This document shows, piece by piece, positions 26,771-36,162 of a stretch of 64,000 bases of DNA. This DNA is from Desulfobacteraceae bacterium. Its GTDB lineage: Bacteria > Desulfobacterota > Desulfobacteria > Desulfobacterales > Desulfobacteraceae. The notes under the pieces were generated by a model. That model saw only the letters and a list, made by a program, of their open reading frames with translations. It was not told where the DNA came from and made no database searches. A program made the position numbers and the translations under genes. The DNA is taken from positions 62,001-126,000 of the forward strand of contig JADGFI010000009.1 of NCBI GenBank assembly GCA_016743945.1. Reading direction: 5' to 3'. Each line of letters opens with the position of its first letter. Position 1 is the stretch's first letter.

Positions 26771-26796
26771 AAAAAAAGACCAATCGGTCTTTTTTT
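26771..26796. promoter_or_regulatory. TetR-type operator palindrome
   Basis: AAAAAAAGACC (26771-26781) and GGTCTTTTTTT (26786-26796) are perfect 11-bp arms around AATC. GACC-N4-GGTC is the classic core of TetR/AcrR-type operators. It begins 11 bp upstream of the truncated tetR start codon, the usual place for autorepression. As RNA it could also form a terminator-like hairpin, but the position before a start favours an operator. Confidence 0.65.
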
Positions 26797-26947
26797 ATTT
26801 ATCCAGATGCCGATTCATTGTCAAGCCAAAAATGATCCGCAAGGCTTGAGCAAAAAACGCAATAGACCTGACCGGTTAATTTTAATATTTTTTATTACGA
26901 TAAATAACTCTTGCAAAAACATTATCATGGTTTTAAAATATTATTAG

Positions 26948-26967
26948 TGTGATAAAAAAATATCACA
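26948..26967. promoter_or_regulatory. Palindrome upstream of the DauR-like gene
   Basis: TGTGATA-N6-TATCACA forms perfect 7-bp arms, centred 44 bp before the start codon at 27002. The inter-arm distance (ten bases between TGTGA and TCACA) is too long for CRP. GATAAAAAAATAT is repeated again at 26970-26982. It is a candidate operator for the regulator encoded just downstream. Confidence 0.45.
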
Positions 26968-27001
26968 ATGATAAAAAAATATAAAACATTGGCAGGTTGA
27001 T

Positions 27002-27643
27002 ATGTTACAAAAATATATTCCGATTGTTAAATTTCTAGCCGAGGCTCTGGGGCCTCAATTTGAAATTATTTTACATGATTTAAAAAACCTGGATCAATCC
27101 ATCGTTGCCATTGAAAACAATCAAATCAGTAAAAGGGTTCAAGGAGGGCCGGCCACCGACCTGCTCTTAAAATTAATGAAAAAAGGGTCGGACATTTTGG
27201 ACAAGGATTTTATCACAAACTATCAAGGGTGTTCCAAGAGTGGCAAAGCCGTAAAAGGATCAACCCTTTTAATTAAAGACGACAACAATGAGGTCCTAGG
27301 GGCACTTTGCATCAATATAGATATCTCCTCCTTTGTCCAGACCCGGAATGAATTGGACAAGCTGATCAACCTGTCACCGGAAGGCGACAGGCAAAATGAT
27401 ATTGAAACGGTTTCAGAGAAACTGGACCATTCCATAGAAGACCTGACCTTTGATGCCATTAAAACGATTTTGATGGAAACCAATATCCCGCCGGAAAGAA
27501 TGTCTTTGGAAGAAAAAATGCAAATCATTAAGGCGTTGAATCAAAAAGGGATATTTTTACTCAAAGGTGCGGTGAGTGAAATAGCCAAACATTTAAAAAC
27601 GTCAGAACCGACAATCTATCGATATTTAAATAAACTTAAATAA
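27002..27643 (+). CDS. DauR/YheO-type PAS-like helix-turn-helix regulator
   Basis: A 213-residue transcriptional regulator with an N-terminal YheO-like PAS domain (FLAEALGPQFEIILHDLKN; later GALCINIDIS) and a C-terminal helix-turn-helix (KGAVSEIAKHLKTSEPTIYR). This family includes DauR, the repressor of D-arginine catabolism, and E. coli YheO. It is followed by ridA 89 bp downstream, a combination common for amine or amino-acid catabolic control. The ligand is unknown. Confidence 0.85.
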   Translation: MLQKYIPIVKFLAEALGPQFEIILHDLKNLDQSIVAIENNQISKRVQGGPATDLLLKLMKKGSDILDKDFITNYQGCSKSGKAVKGSTLLIKDDNNEVLGALCINIDISSFVQTRNELDKLINLSPEGDRQNDIETVSEKLDHSIEDLTFDAIKTILMETNIPPERMSLEEKMQIIKALNQKGIFLLKGAVSEIAKHLKTSEPTIYRYLNKLK

Positions 27644-27732
27644 ACTTAAATAAACACAAATTTATCCATACGGCCTTTCTCTGTTTATCATTGATAAGGA
27701 TTAATTTTTATTTTAAAAAAGGAAACACCATA

Positions 27733-28110
27733 ATGAAGAAAACAATTAATACCCCATTGGCACCTGCTGCCATAGGGCCATACTCCCAGGCAATAGCCGT
27801 TAACGATATGCTTTTTTTGTCAGGGCAGTTGCCAATAGACCCGGTTACATCTCAAATGGCGCCAAATGATATTGAGGTTCAGACCAAGACATCAATAGAA
27901 AACATCATGGCCATTTTAAAGGAAGCCGGTATGGACCTGAACAACGTGGTTAAGACAACGGTGTTTATTTCCGACATGAATAATTTTTCTAAGCTCAATG
28001 GCGTATATGGCCGCTATTTTCAAACAAATCCACCGGCAAGGTCCTGTTTTGAAGTCAGCAGACTGCCAAAGGATGCATTGGTGGAAATTGAAGTCATAGC
28101 ACACAAATAA
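27733..28110 (+). CDS. ridA: RidA family enamine/imine deaminase
   Basis: Hydrolyses reactive enamine/imine intermediates, such as 2-aminoacrylate, released by PLP enzymes. Length is 125; the catalytic Arg is Arg103 in NPPARSCFEV, and GPYSQA and FLSGQLPIDP are family hallmarks. The listed frame opens at 27691, but the ATG at 27733 with AAGGAA upstream gives the standard N-terminus. It is downstream of the DauR-like regulator and probably under its control. Confidence 0.92.
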   Translation: MKKTINTPLAPAAIGPYSQAIAVNDMLFLSGQLPIDPVTSQMAPNDIEVQTKTSIENIMAILKEAGMDLNNVVKTTVFISDMNNFSKLNGVYGRYFQTNPPARSCFEVSRLPKDALVEIEVIAHK

Positions 28111-28250
28111 TTCTAATTTACAATCCATAACCATTTTTCCTGTGGCTGACGCCAATCATCTCCATATTGCTGGGGTACATCAACAAATGGGGAATGCTGT
28201 ATGAAGATGACACAGCAGATATAGGGGGATTTTAAAAAAAAGCCTGTCAT

Positions 28251-28290
28251 GCTGAACCCATAAAATCACATTGATTTTTATGGGTTCAGC
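28251..28290. terminator. Long perfect stem-loop in the ridA-nptA gap
   Basis: GCTGAACCCATAAAA (28251-28265) and TTTTATGGGTTCAGC (28276-28290) form a 15-bp perfect stem around a ten-base loop, followed by CTTTTG on the plus strand. It is a likely terminator for ridA although 140 bp from the stop. The rest of 28111-28519 shows no gene: a stretch at 28320-28440 has mixed GC-rich sequence that I could not assign. Confidence 0.6.
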
Positions 28291-28519
28291 CTTTTGTCAG
28301 GTGTTACACACCGTCACGTCTAACGGCTCCAGGCTTCCAGTTTCGACACGTCAGACTGTCTTTTATTCGACACCACCAATTGTTACACGTTTATGGCAAG
28401 CCACACTGAATCGGAGATAGCCTGCCGGGGATGCCCGTAAAAAATCATTCATTGACTTTATTTTTCAATTTCACTAACACTAGAAAAGAACAATTTTCAT
28501 CCCACATAATGGAGATCCC

Positions 28520-30514
28520 ATGAAAAAAAAATCTGGAGCTGATTTTTATAGTCTATTTATCTTTATTACGGAATTACGGGCCAAGGCAATTATAAAGGGT
28601 GGTATCATACACAAAAAGGTGCCAGGCATTTTTGGGGCACGAAATAGTGTTATAAGAGCAAGGGTCCAGCTATCACTTATCTTCCTATCCCTGTTCTGGC
28701 TTCTCCCCTCGGCCATGGCCGGCGCCAATGCCTCCGGGCCAAAGGATTTTTCCTGGGCCGATATTTTCATCGGTCTTGCCGGGGGCCTTGCTTTTTTCCT
28801 ATACGGCATGGAAAAAATGAGCAATGGGATGAAAAATACGGCAGGCAATAAAATGCGGACCATCCTTGCCTCCCTGACCAAAAACAGAATCATTGCCCTT
28901 ATTGTGGGCGCCTTTGTCACCATGGTGGTTCAGTCCTCTTCCGCCACAACGGTGATGCTGGTCAGCTTTGTCCAGGCAGGGCTTTTAAATCTGGTCCAGT
29001 CCATGGGGGTGATTCTGGGAGCTGACATCGGCACCACCATCACCGCCCAGATGATTGCCTTTAAACTCACGGATTATGCCCTTCTCATGGTGGCCATTGG
29101 ATTTTGCCTCAAACTTGCGGGCAAAACAGAAAGGTCAAAGTCTGTGGGGGATATTGTTCTGGGATTCGGCATCCTGTTTTTTGGCATGAAACTCATGAGC
29201 GATGCCATGACCCCTTTGCGAAGCTTTCCCGCCTTTATCAATCTGATGAAGGATCTGGAAAATCCCTTGATGGGGATTCTGTTCGGGGCTGCCTTTACCG
29301 CTGTTGTCCAAAGCAGCAGCGCCACCACGGGTGTCCTCATTGTCCTGGCACAGCAGGGGCTAATTTCCCTTGAAGGCGGCATTCCTGTTATTTTCGGTGC
29401 CAACATTGGCACCTGTGTCACCGCAGCCCTTGCCGGCATCGGGGCCTCCAGGGAGGCCAAGCGGGTTGCCATTGCCCACATCATGTTTAAAATTGCCGGC
29501 GTGTTTCTGTTTATTTTCTGGATTCCCCAGTTTGCCGATCTCATCCGTGCATTGGCCAATAAATTTGGTTCAGGGACCGCAAGACAGCTGGCCAATGCCC
29601 ATACCCTATTCAATGTGAGCCTGGGCCTGTTTTTCCTGCCCTTTATCCCTGTTTTTTCAAAGATTATTTATTTTATCTATCCTGAACGGGAAACACCCAA
29701 ATCCCAGGAAATCACGACCTGGTATATTGAAGATGCTATGCTGGAAACCCCTTCCCTTGCCATTGACCTGGCCCGGACCGAGATGTCCCGCATGGCAAAG
29801 CTATTGGGCCGGATGCTCAATGCCATCATCATCCCCTTTCTTTCCGACGAAGCCCATATATCAAACAAGGCCAAGCCAGATGAAGAGGCACAACTTTTAC
29901 TCAAAGAAATTCCTAGAATAGATGCCATACACGAAGACCTCACCCTGCTCCAGGGCCTGGATTTGCGGGAAGAAAAGATAGATTTCCTCGAAGAAAAATT
30001 AAGCGCATATCTCACCCATATTGCCCAGGGAACAATTACCGATGAACAGGCAGAAGAAGTTTTTGGAATGGTTTCCATTGTAAAGGATATGGAAAGCATG
30101 GGCGATATTATTCATCGGAACATGATCCCCCTGATTGCCAAAAAGAAAAGACTGCGCTATGATTTTTCCCTTGAAGGAAAAGAGGAACTGCTCATTTACC
30201 ATGGCAAGGTCTCAAAACAAATCAAATACCTGGAAGCGGCATTCAAGGAAACAGATGCCAAACTGGCCCATAAAATCATGAAAAAAGAGCGAAAATACCT
30301 GGACCTGGAATCCCGCTACCGGGCAAGACATTTGAAACGGATTATTCTGAAAAATGAAGAATCCATGGAGACCACTGAGGTTCACCTGGAGCTCATGGAT
30401 CTAATGAAACAGATTGTGCTGTATTCTGCCAATATCGCCCAGACCTATATTGGCACCACCCCTGAAACCGAAGAGGAGCAACTGGAAACAAAAAAAGAAA
30501 CCATGCCGAGTTAG
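28520..30514 (+). CDS. Na/Pi cotransporter family protein with PhoU-like domain
   Basis: Sodium-dependent phosphate transporter of the NptA/PNaS family in the inner membrane. Two inverted Na_Pi_cotrans repeats each carry the QSSSATT signature (followed by VMLVSFV and GVLIVLA). From about residue 420 a soluble helical PhoU-like domain follows. A GGAG site precedes the ATG at 28520; the N-terminus is about 50 residues longer than usual before the first membrane helix, so a later start is possible. It converges with tex. Confidence 0.88.
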   Translation: MKKKSGADFYSLFIFITELRAKAIIKGGIIHKKVPGIFGARNSVIRARVQLSLIFLSLFWLLPSAMAGANASGPKDFSWADIFIGLAGGLAFFLYGMEKMSNGMKNTAGNKMRTILASLTKNRIIALIVGAFVTMVVQSSSATTVMLVSFVQAGLLNLVQSMGVILGADIGTTITAQMIAFKLTDYALLMVAIGFCLKLAGKTERSKSVGDIVLGFGILFFGMKLMSDAMTPLRSFPAFINLMKDLENPLMGILFGAAFTAVVQSSSATTGVLIVLAQQGLISLEGGIPVIFGANIGTCVTAALAGIGASREAKRVAIAHIMFKIAGVFLFIFWIPQFADLIRALANKFGSGTARQLANAHTLFNVSLGLFFLPFIPVFSKIIYFIYPERETPKSQEITTWYIEDAMLETPSLAIDLARTEMSRMAKLLGRMLNAIIIPFLSDEAHISNKAKPDEEAQLLLKEIPRIDAIHEDLTLLQGLDLREEKIDFLEEKLSAYLTHIAQGTITDEQAEEVFGMVSIVKDMESMGDIIHRNMIPLIAKKKRLRYDFSLEGKEELLIYHGKVSKQIKYLEAAFKETDAKLAHKIMKKERKYLDLESRYRARHLKRIILKNEESMETTEVHLELMDLMKQIVLYSANIAQTYIGTTPETEEEQLETKKETMPS

Positions 30515-30521
30515 GATCTAA

Positions 30522-32657
30522 TTACTCCCCCTGCTTCATGGAAAGGGAAATCCGTTTTCGTTTGACATCCACTTCCAGCACTCTCACCCGGACCTGCTGC
30601 CGTACCGAAACGATCTCGTTGGGATCCTTGACATATCGATCTGCCAGCTGGCTGATATGAACCAGGCCGTCCTGGTGAACACCGATGTCCACAAAGGCTC
30701 CGAAAGCCGTTACATTGGTAACGATTCCCGGCACACGCATGCCAGGTGCTAGATCGGTAATCTTGTGGATGGTCTCATCAAAGGAAAAGGATTGAAAGGC
30801 CTTTCGGGGATCACGGCCCGGAGCTGCCAGCTCATTGAGAATATCGGTGAGGGTGGGCAGGCCCGCCATCGGTGTGACATAGGCGATAGGGTCTATGGCC
30901 CGCACCCTTTGGGCATTGTGCAACAATTCTTCAATTTTGCATCCCGATTGTTGGGCCATCCGGGCCACAATATCATAGGACTCAGGGTGGATCCCGCTTT
31001 TGTCCAAAGGGTTTTTTCCATTTTGAATCCTCAAAAATCCGGCAGCCTGTTCAAATGCCTTGGGTCCCAATCGCGGCACCTTTAAAAATGACTTGCGCGT
31101 TGTAAAGGCACCATGTTCATTTCTATAGGCCACCATGTTGGCGGCAATGGTGGAATTCAGACCGGAAACCTGGGCCAATAATTCTTTGCTGGCAGTATTG
31201 GCTTCCACCCCCACCTGGTTGACACAGCTTTTGACCACATCCTCCAGGCCATTTCGCAACAATTTCTGATCCACATCATGCTGGTACTGGCCCACGCCAA
31301 TGGATTTGGGATCTATTTTCACAAGCTCCGCCAAAGGATCCATGAGCCGTCTTCCAATGGAAACAGCCCCCCTGACCGTAATATCTTGATCAGGAAACTC
31401 TTGTCTGGCAATGGCTGAAGCCGAATAGATAGAGGCCCCGCTCTCGTCCACCATGACCACCTCAACATCAGGCGGCAAATCCATCTCTTTGACAAAAACT
31501 TGGGTTTCCCGGCCGGCGGTGCCGTTGCCAATTGCCACAGCCTCAATTGAAAATCTTTTCACCAGATTGGAGATAATCTGCATTGCCTTTGGCCGTCCCT
31601 TGTCATGGGGAAATATCACATCATGGTCCAGCAATTTGCCCTGGGAATCCAGACAGACCACCTTGCAACCGGTCCGAAACCCCGGATCTATAGCCATCAT
31701 CCGTTTCTGCCCCAAAGGCGCCGACAACAGCAATTCCCTTAAATTGGTTACAAACACGGCAATGGCCTGGTCGTCCGCACCAAGCTTCAATCGGGCCAGG
31801 CTCTCTTTTTCAATGGACTTGGACAACAGCCGTTTATAGGCATCCTTGAGTGCCAGCTTCACCTGATCCCGGATATCTGAATGGGTTTTAGACGGATGCC
31901 TCAAGAACAATCGCTCGACCAGGGGGAGGGCGATTTCTTCTTCGGGGAGGACATGGACGTTAAGGATGGATTCATTTTTCCCCCTGAACATGGCCAGAAT
32001 CCTGTGGGAAGGGGCCTTAAATGCCGATTCAGACCAGTCAAAATAATCTTGAAACTTGGCACCCGCTTCCTCTTTTCCCTTTTTCACCCGGGAGAGGATC
32101 TGTCCTTTGGCAAAAAACAGATCCCGAACCGCTTCACGGGCTTTGGGATCTTCATTTACGGTTTCAGCAATGATATCCCGGGCACCGGCCAGGGCCTCGT
32201 CCACACAGGTCACCCCGTTATCAGGACAAACAAATTTTTGTGCCTCGGCCCCAAGATCCTGGTATTTCTGGGCCAAAAGGAAAGTCGCCAGGGGCGCCAG
32301 TCCTCGTTCCCTGGCATCCTGGGCCCGGGTTCTTTTTTTGGGCCGGTATCGCTCATAGAGATCTTCCAGCTTCGTCATGGAGACGGCCTCTGCAATGGTC
32401 GTCTCCAGATCACCTGTCAGCAATTCGCGTTGTGCCAACGACTTGAGAATGGCTTCCTTGCGGACGGACAGCTCCTTTAAACTTTGGGCCCGATCCCGGA
32501 TATCGGCAATGACCACCTCGTCCAGAGAATCGGTCATCTCTTTTCTGTACCGGGCAATGAAGGGAATAGTGGCCCCCTTGTCCAGCAGGGTTGTCACCGC
32601 TTCCACCTGTTTATCCGTCAGCTTAAGTTCGCAACTTATGGTATGGTTAATATTCAT
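30522..32657 (-). CDS. tex: Tex-family S1 RNA-binding transcription factor
   Basis: Nucleic-acid-binding protein of the Tex/YhgF family (711 residues), involved in transcription and RNA quality control. The order is N-terminal helical region, YqgF-like RNase H fold (MAIDPGFRTGCKVVCLDSQG), helix-hairpin-helix repeats (LLAQVSGLNSTIAANMV) and a C-terminal S1 domain (GIVTNVTAFGAFVDIGVHQD). All are intact. The stop is 7 bp from the convergent Na/Pi cotransporter stop. Confidence 0.93.
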   Translation of the reverse strand: MNINHTISCELKLTDKQVEAVTTLLDKGATIPFIARYRKEMTDSLDEVVIADIRDRAQSLKELSVRKEAILKSLAQRELLTGDLETTIAEAVSMTKLEDLYERYRPKKRTRAQDARERGLAPLATFLLAQKYQDLGAEAQKFVCPDNGVTCVDEALAGARDIIAETVNEDPKAREAVRDLFFAKGQILSRVKKGKEEAGAKFQDYFDWSESAFKAPSHRILAMFRGKNESILNVHVLPEEEIALPLVERLFLRHPSKTHSDIRDQVKLALKDAYKRLLSKSIEKESLARLKLGADDQAIAVFVTNLRELLLSAPLGQKRMMAIDPGFRTGCKVVCLDSQGKLLDHDVIFPHDKGRPKAMQIISNLVKRFSIEAVAIGNGTAGRETQVFVKEMDLPPDVEVVMVDESGASIYSASAIARQEFPDQDITVRGAVSIGRRLMDPLAELVKIDPKSIGVGQYQHDVDQKLLRNGLEDVVKSCVNQVGVEANTASKELLAQVSGLNSTIAANMVAYRNEHGAFTTRKSFLKVPRLGPKAFEQAAGFLRIQNGKNPLDKSGIHPESYDIVARMAQQSGCKIEELLHNAQRVRAIDPIAYVTPMAGLPTLTDILNELAAPGRDPRKAFQSFSFDETIHKITDLAPGMRVPGIVTNVTAFGAFVDIGVHQDGLVHISQLADRYVKDPNEIVSVRQQVRVRVLEVDVKRKRISLSMKQGE

Positions 32658-32784
32658 TTGCCATAATTACCCAAGCCGACCGACAAAGTCAAGACGCACC
32701 CGGTCCTGAAAGCAAAAGGCCTGAATGAAAAAGGGGTGGCTGAAATTTCTTTTAAAAAACCAACCTCAATCCGCCCCGGGCTTT

Positions 32785-35700
32785 TTAAAAAAACCGGCAG
32801 GTTCCCCCTGGACACTCTTTGTTGTGTCCCTGGGTGCAGACAAGGGTGTCATCCACACGAAGGACAATGGGCAACAGGGTTTGGGACAAGTCACTTGCAA
32901 TCAGCATGGCGGTCCATGCCTCCCGCTGGCAGCACCGGGAGGCTTCTACCCGGCTCAACTCCAGGATAATTTTTCCGGCCACCTGTTGAACCATTTGCCG
33001 GGGTCCGGGATCGATGGGATTACTTTCCAGAATAACGCCAAAGGCAATTCCCACCCCTAGGGCCGCGCCACAGCCCCCCCAGAATCCGCAGGACCCGCCG
33101 GGAATTGCCTTTCCCCGTTCAATGGCAGCATAAATCTTCTCCCGGGTGGCATTGCCGCCTGCATTCTTGTATGCCGCCACAATGGCACCGGGAACAGCAA
33201 AATGATGCTCAGGTCCGTGGAGGGGCATGACCGGATGGTTTCGGATGGTGTTTAAAATTTTGATCATGTCGGTTTCAGAGGTGTTCACACAGATGTCCGT
33301 GACAATGGTAAGGGCATCCTTGCTGTGGCAGGTGTCACAGATAAAATGGCCTGCCTCGCACATGGCATTGGCCGATTTAACAAGCCCGCAATGGCTGCAG
33401 GCCAATGGCTTGTTTTCGCTGAAATACTGGAGGGGCTTGCCGCATTCCATGCACCCGGCCCTCTTTTTTTTCGAAAAATCCAGAGCGACAACCGAAGAAT
33501 CAGACTCGGCTTCCGGCGGCAGGTAACAGGCACAAGAATTTTCTGCCTCAATATTAGCGGCATTGCCCTTTGAATCCAGGATAAACACCGGGTCATCGGC
33601 AATTTCCTGCCAGGCCATTTTTTTCTTTTCACCCCGCAACAGCACCTCTCCCTTGTCGGTCATCACAGCGGCAAAGGGGCCGGGATAAATGATTTCTTTG
33701 GGGTCTTCCATTTCTCCTTGCCGACTGGGTTTATAGGCCTGGTAGGTGACCGAATAAAAACAATGGCCCATGACTTGTCTGTAAAAAAAACGTTTAAAAA
33801 TACGGATGTTTTCAAACCCTGCAATCTCCAGAAGCGCCATCAGGCGGGTCAGGGTCAGGGCACCGGCAATGCATTCTCCCCGCAGCAAAGGATCATTTAA
33901 GATGGTGGGTTCAGGAGGGGTATCTGTCACAATATCTGAAATCACCAGGCGCCCGCCGGGTTTCAATACTCGAAAGATCTCCCCGAATGTCCGGTGCTTG
34001 TCAGAGGATAGATTGATCACACAATTGGATATCACAATATCAGTACCTGCATCGGGCAATCCCAGGTTTTCCAGCAAGGCTTTTTTAAACTGAACATTCC
34101 GGTATCCCAGGGCGGTTTCCACCGGCCCAAGGGATTTTTCTGCAAGGGCCAACATGGAATCGGTCATATCAATGCCAAACACACGTCCTTTCCTGCCCAC
34201 CTTCCGGGCGGCAATAAAACACTCCATTCCGGCACCGGACCCAAGATCCACCAGGGTTTCTCCGGGGCTCACCCCGGCATCCAGAACCGGGCTGCCGCAT
34301 CCGTAGGAACGAATCCTGGCGGTTGGGGGAACATGGAATATTTCTTCTTCAGGGTAACAGACCGGATTGACAATGTCCTGGTTGGTATCCTCTGCGGCCC
34401 TGGCATAGAACCCGCTGACACTGCCCGTTAAAGAGCCCAGGGAAAGCACACAGTTGGAATGGGTCAGGGCTACCTGGCCATGGGTATCATCACAATTTAA
34501 GAGCCGATCTCCCATTCGCATGCACACACAGGGCCAGGGGATATCTGTCCCCTGCCCCTGCTTGGGGGACCGGGTGATGAGCCACAAAGCGATGTGCCCG
34601 TACAAATTCATATAGGGATCATGTCCGGCAAACAATCCGGAATGATAAAAACTGTGATCCAGATCGCCCCCGCCGGTCAAAAATTTAAGCGGATCATCCG
34701 TTAACAAGGGTTCCCCCACAATGGAAAGACCCCGAATTTGCGACAGCAACAAAGACCCCCTCCACACCTTCCCAAGACCATCCCGGATATTGCCGCACAG
34801 GGCTTGGGGTTCCCGGACCAGAGCGGGTGTCGGATACACATTCCCCCCAGGCCCAATGGCCAAAGATTCCCACCCGGCAGTGCCCAGGTCGTATTTGGTT
34901 CCCCTGGGGGAAAAAACCTGACGTTCAATGGTATCTATATTATCAATGGAGATACCTTGTTTAATCGCTTTTTCATGGGCCGCCTTCAGACGGATAAAAA
35001 CCTTTCGGCTGGTGAGAGGTCTATTCTGTTCTGAATTTCCCCTGGCAAACATCCAAAGATAATGAATATTGGAGATGGCATACCGGGCGGCAACATCCAC
35101 AAGTCCCGGCATCTCATCCAGGTTATCCCGGCTGACAGCCATGGCAAGGGAAACCTGGTGATTAATAGCCGTCAGTCCTTCCAACCCCTTCAACACGCGT
35201 TCATAGGTCCCCTTCCCTCTGATCCAGTCATGGGTGGTTTTCTCCCCGTCAAGACTGATCTGAAAATGGATCCGCTCCTGGGGAAGGGTGTTTAAAAAGG
35301 ACAAAAAGGTATCGATTAAAAGACCGTTGGTCAGAATAACCAGACAGGTGTCAGGGGATCGGTCCAGCACCCTTGCGCAGATTTCTTTAAAATCAGGATG
35401 CACCATGGGCTCGCCGCCGGTCAGGAAAAACGTTCTGGCCCCCAGATCAAAGGCTTGAAGAAAAAAACAGGTAAAGTCTTCCAGGGCCATGGTGGCCGTG
35501 TCGGCCGGGGAACAGGAGAACATGCAATGTCGGCAGGCAAGATTGCACTTGTCCGTGATATGAAACCAGCATTCCTTTAACCGGGCGAGCTCTAATAATG
35601 CCCCGCGCCCCGGATAGCGGTCCTGGCCCAGAGGATGTATCAGTTCATTGTAAAACTGCTGGTCCCTGGCATGGGAAAGGATGTCGCCGTTATCCCCGGT

Positions 35701-35847
35701 TGTGGGGGGGGCATTCATCAAGGTCTGGATCAGCTTATCGCCCCCGGGGTTGGGCAATATCCAGTCCGGTCCGTCGGGCAGTACATATACAGGAATCTCA
35801 TTGAAGGTCAGTCGGTGCCAGTCTCGTATATCCATATCCGTCCACAT
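32785..35847 (-). CDS. Radical SAM / ArsM-type methyltransferase / DUF5714 fusion protein
   Basis: A 1020-residue three-part enzyme. The first part, about residues 85-400, is a radical SAM domain: the cluster motif CNLACRHC gives Cys101, Cys105 and Cys108, followed by LTGGEPMVHPDF; a SPASM-like end is visible (GPGGNVYPTPALV, GNIRDGLGKVW) but with missing Cys. The second part, about 450-720, is an ArsM-type SAM methyltransferase: YGCGSPV, VDLGSGAGMECF near residue 530, ISNCVINLSSDK and ECIAGALT hold the three Cys positions used by ArsM to bind arsenite. The third part has a zinc ribbon (CMECGK...CSHCG...CDTC, about 798-845) and a DUF5714 domain (GPEHHFAVPGAI, GFWGGCGAA, CCQREAW, ending CTQGHNKECPGGTC). 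The start could also be the Met at 35835. An organoarsenical-forming role is inferred, not shown. Confidence 0.85.
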   Translation of the reverse strand: MWTDMDIRDWHRLTFNEIPVYVLPDGPDWILPNPGGDKLIQTLMNAPPTTGDNGDILSHARDQQFYNELIHPLGQDRYPGRGALLELARLKECWFHITDKCNLACRHCMFSCSPADTATMALEDFTCFFLQAFDLGARTFFLTGGEPMVHPDFKEICARVLDRSPDTCLVILTNGLLIDTFLSFLNTLPQERIHFQISLDGEKTTHDWIRGKGTYERVLKGLEGLTAINHQVSLAMAVSRDNLDEMPGLVDVAARYAISNIHYLWMFARGNSEQNRPLTSRKVFIRLKAAHEKAIKQGISIDNIDTIERQVFSPRGTKYDLGTAGWESLAIGPGGNVYPTPALVREPQALCGNIRDGLGKVWRGSLLLSQIRGLSIVGEPLLTDDPLKFLTGGGDLDHSFYHSGLFAGHDPYMNLYGHIALWLITRSPKQGQGTDIPWPCVCMRMGDRLLNCDDTHGQVALTHSNCVLSLGSLTGSVSGFYARAAEDTNQDIVNPVCYPEEEIFHVPPTARIRSYGCGSPVLDAGVSPGETLVDLGSGAGMECFIAARKVGRKGRVFGIDMTDSMLALAEKSLGPVETALGYRNVQFKKALLENLGLPDAGTDIVISNCVINLSSDKHRTFGEIFRVLKPGGRLVISDIVTDTPPEPTILNDPLLRGECIAGALTLTRLMALLEIAGFENIRIFKRFFYRQVMGHCFYSVTYQAYKPSRQGEMEDPKEIIYPGPFAAVMTDKGEVLLRGEKKKMAWQEIADDPVFILDSKGNAANIEAENSCACYLPPEAESDSSVVALDFSKKKRAGCMECGKPLQYFSENKPLACSHCGLVKSANAMCEAGHFICDTCHSKDALTIVTDICVNTSETDMIKILNTIRNHPVMPLHGPEHHFAVPGAIVAAYKNAGGNATREKIYAAIERGKAIPGGSCGFWGGCGAALGVGIAFGVILESNPIDPGPRQMVQQVAGKIILELSRVEASRCCQREAWTAMLIASDLSQTLLPIVLRVDDTLVCTQGHNKECPGGTCRFF

Positions 35848-36042
35848 AAAATTTTTAGGGTTGTTGTTTACACTGCCATCAAAAATACCGGCGACTCAAT
35901 CTTATATGATATTTTCCGAAGAATCACAAATTAAGAACAAATTATTTCCCGCCAATTCCCCCATTATTTTTCATGGATGACCCAAGACATAGACACCAAT
36001 AAAATTTGAGAAAAATCGTTTTAAAAAAATTCCTTTCCTTTC

Positions 36043-36085
36043 TTGATATATATCAAGGCACCCCCTCCTCCTTTTAAGCTATGAT
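36043..36085 (+). promoter_or_regulatory. FNR-type class II promoter of hcp
   Basis: TTGAT-ATAT-ATCAA (36043-36056) is a perfect FNR/CRP-family palindrome. TATGAT at 36080-36085 is a good -10 box. The start point would be near 36092, which puts the palindrome centre at about -42, the class II activator position. The hcp ATG is 70 bp further. HcpR or FNR-type control by nitric oxide or redox state is the expected reading. Confidence 0.65.
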
Positions 36086-36162
36086 GCCCTCACATTAAAT
36101 GCAAAGCGGCATCACCTAGGATGCAAAACCCACCGTTCTTTTTACACAGAAAAGGAGACCCC

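Noticed and set aside
26948..26967. TGTGATA...TATCACA considered as a CRP site
   Set aside because: Spacing between TGTGA and TCACA is ten bases instead of six.
28320..28440. GC-richer stretch after the 15-bp stem-loop, considered as IS end or small RNA
   Set aside because: No terminal inverted repeat, transposase frame or conserved RNA fold could be seen.
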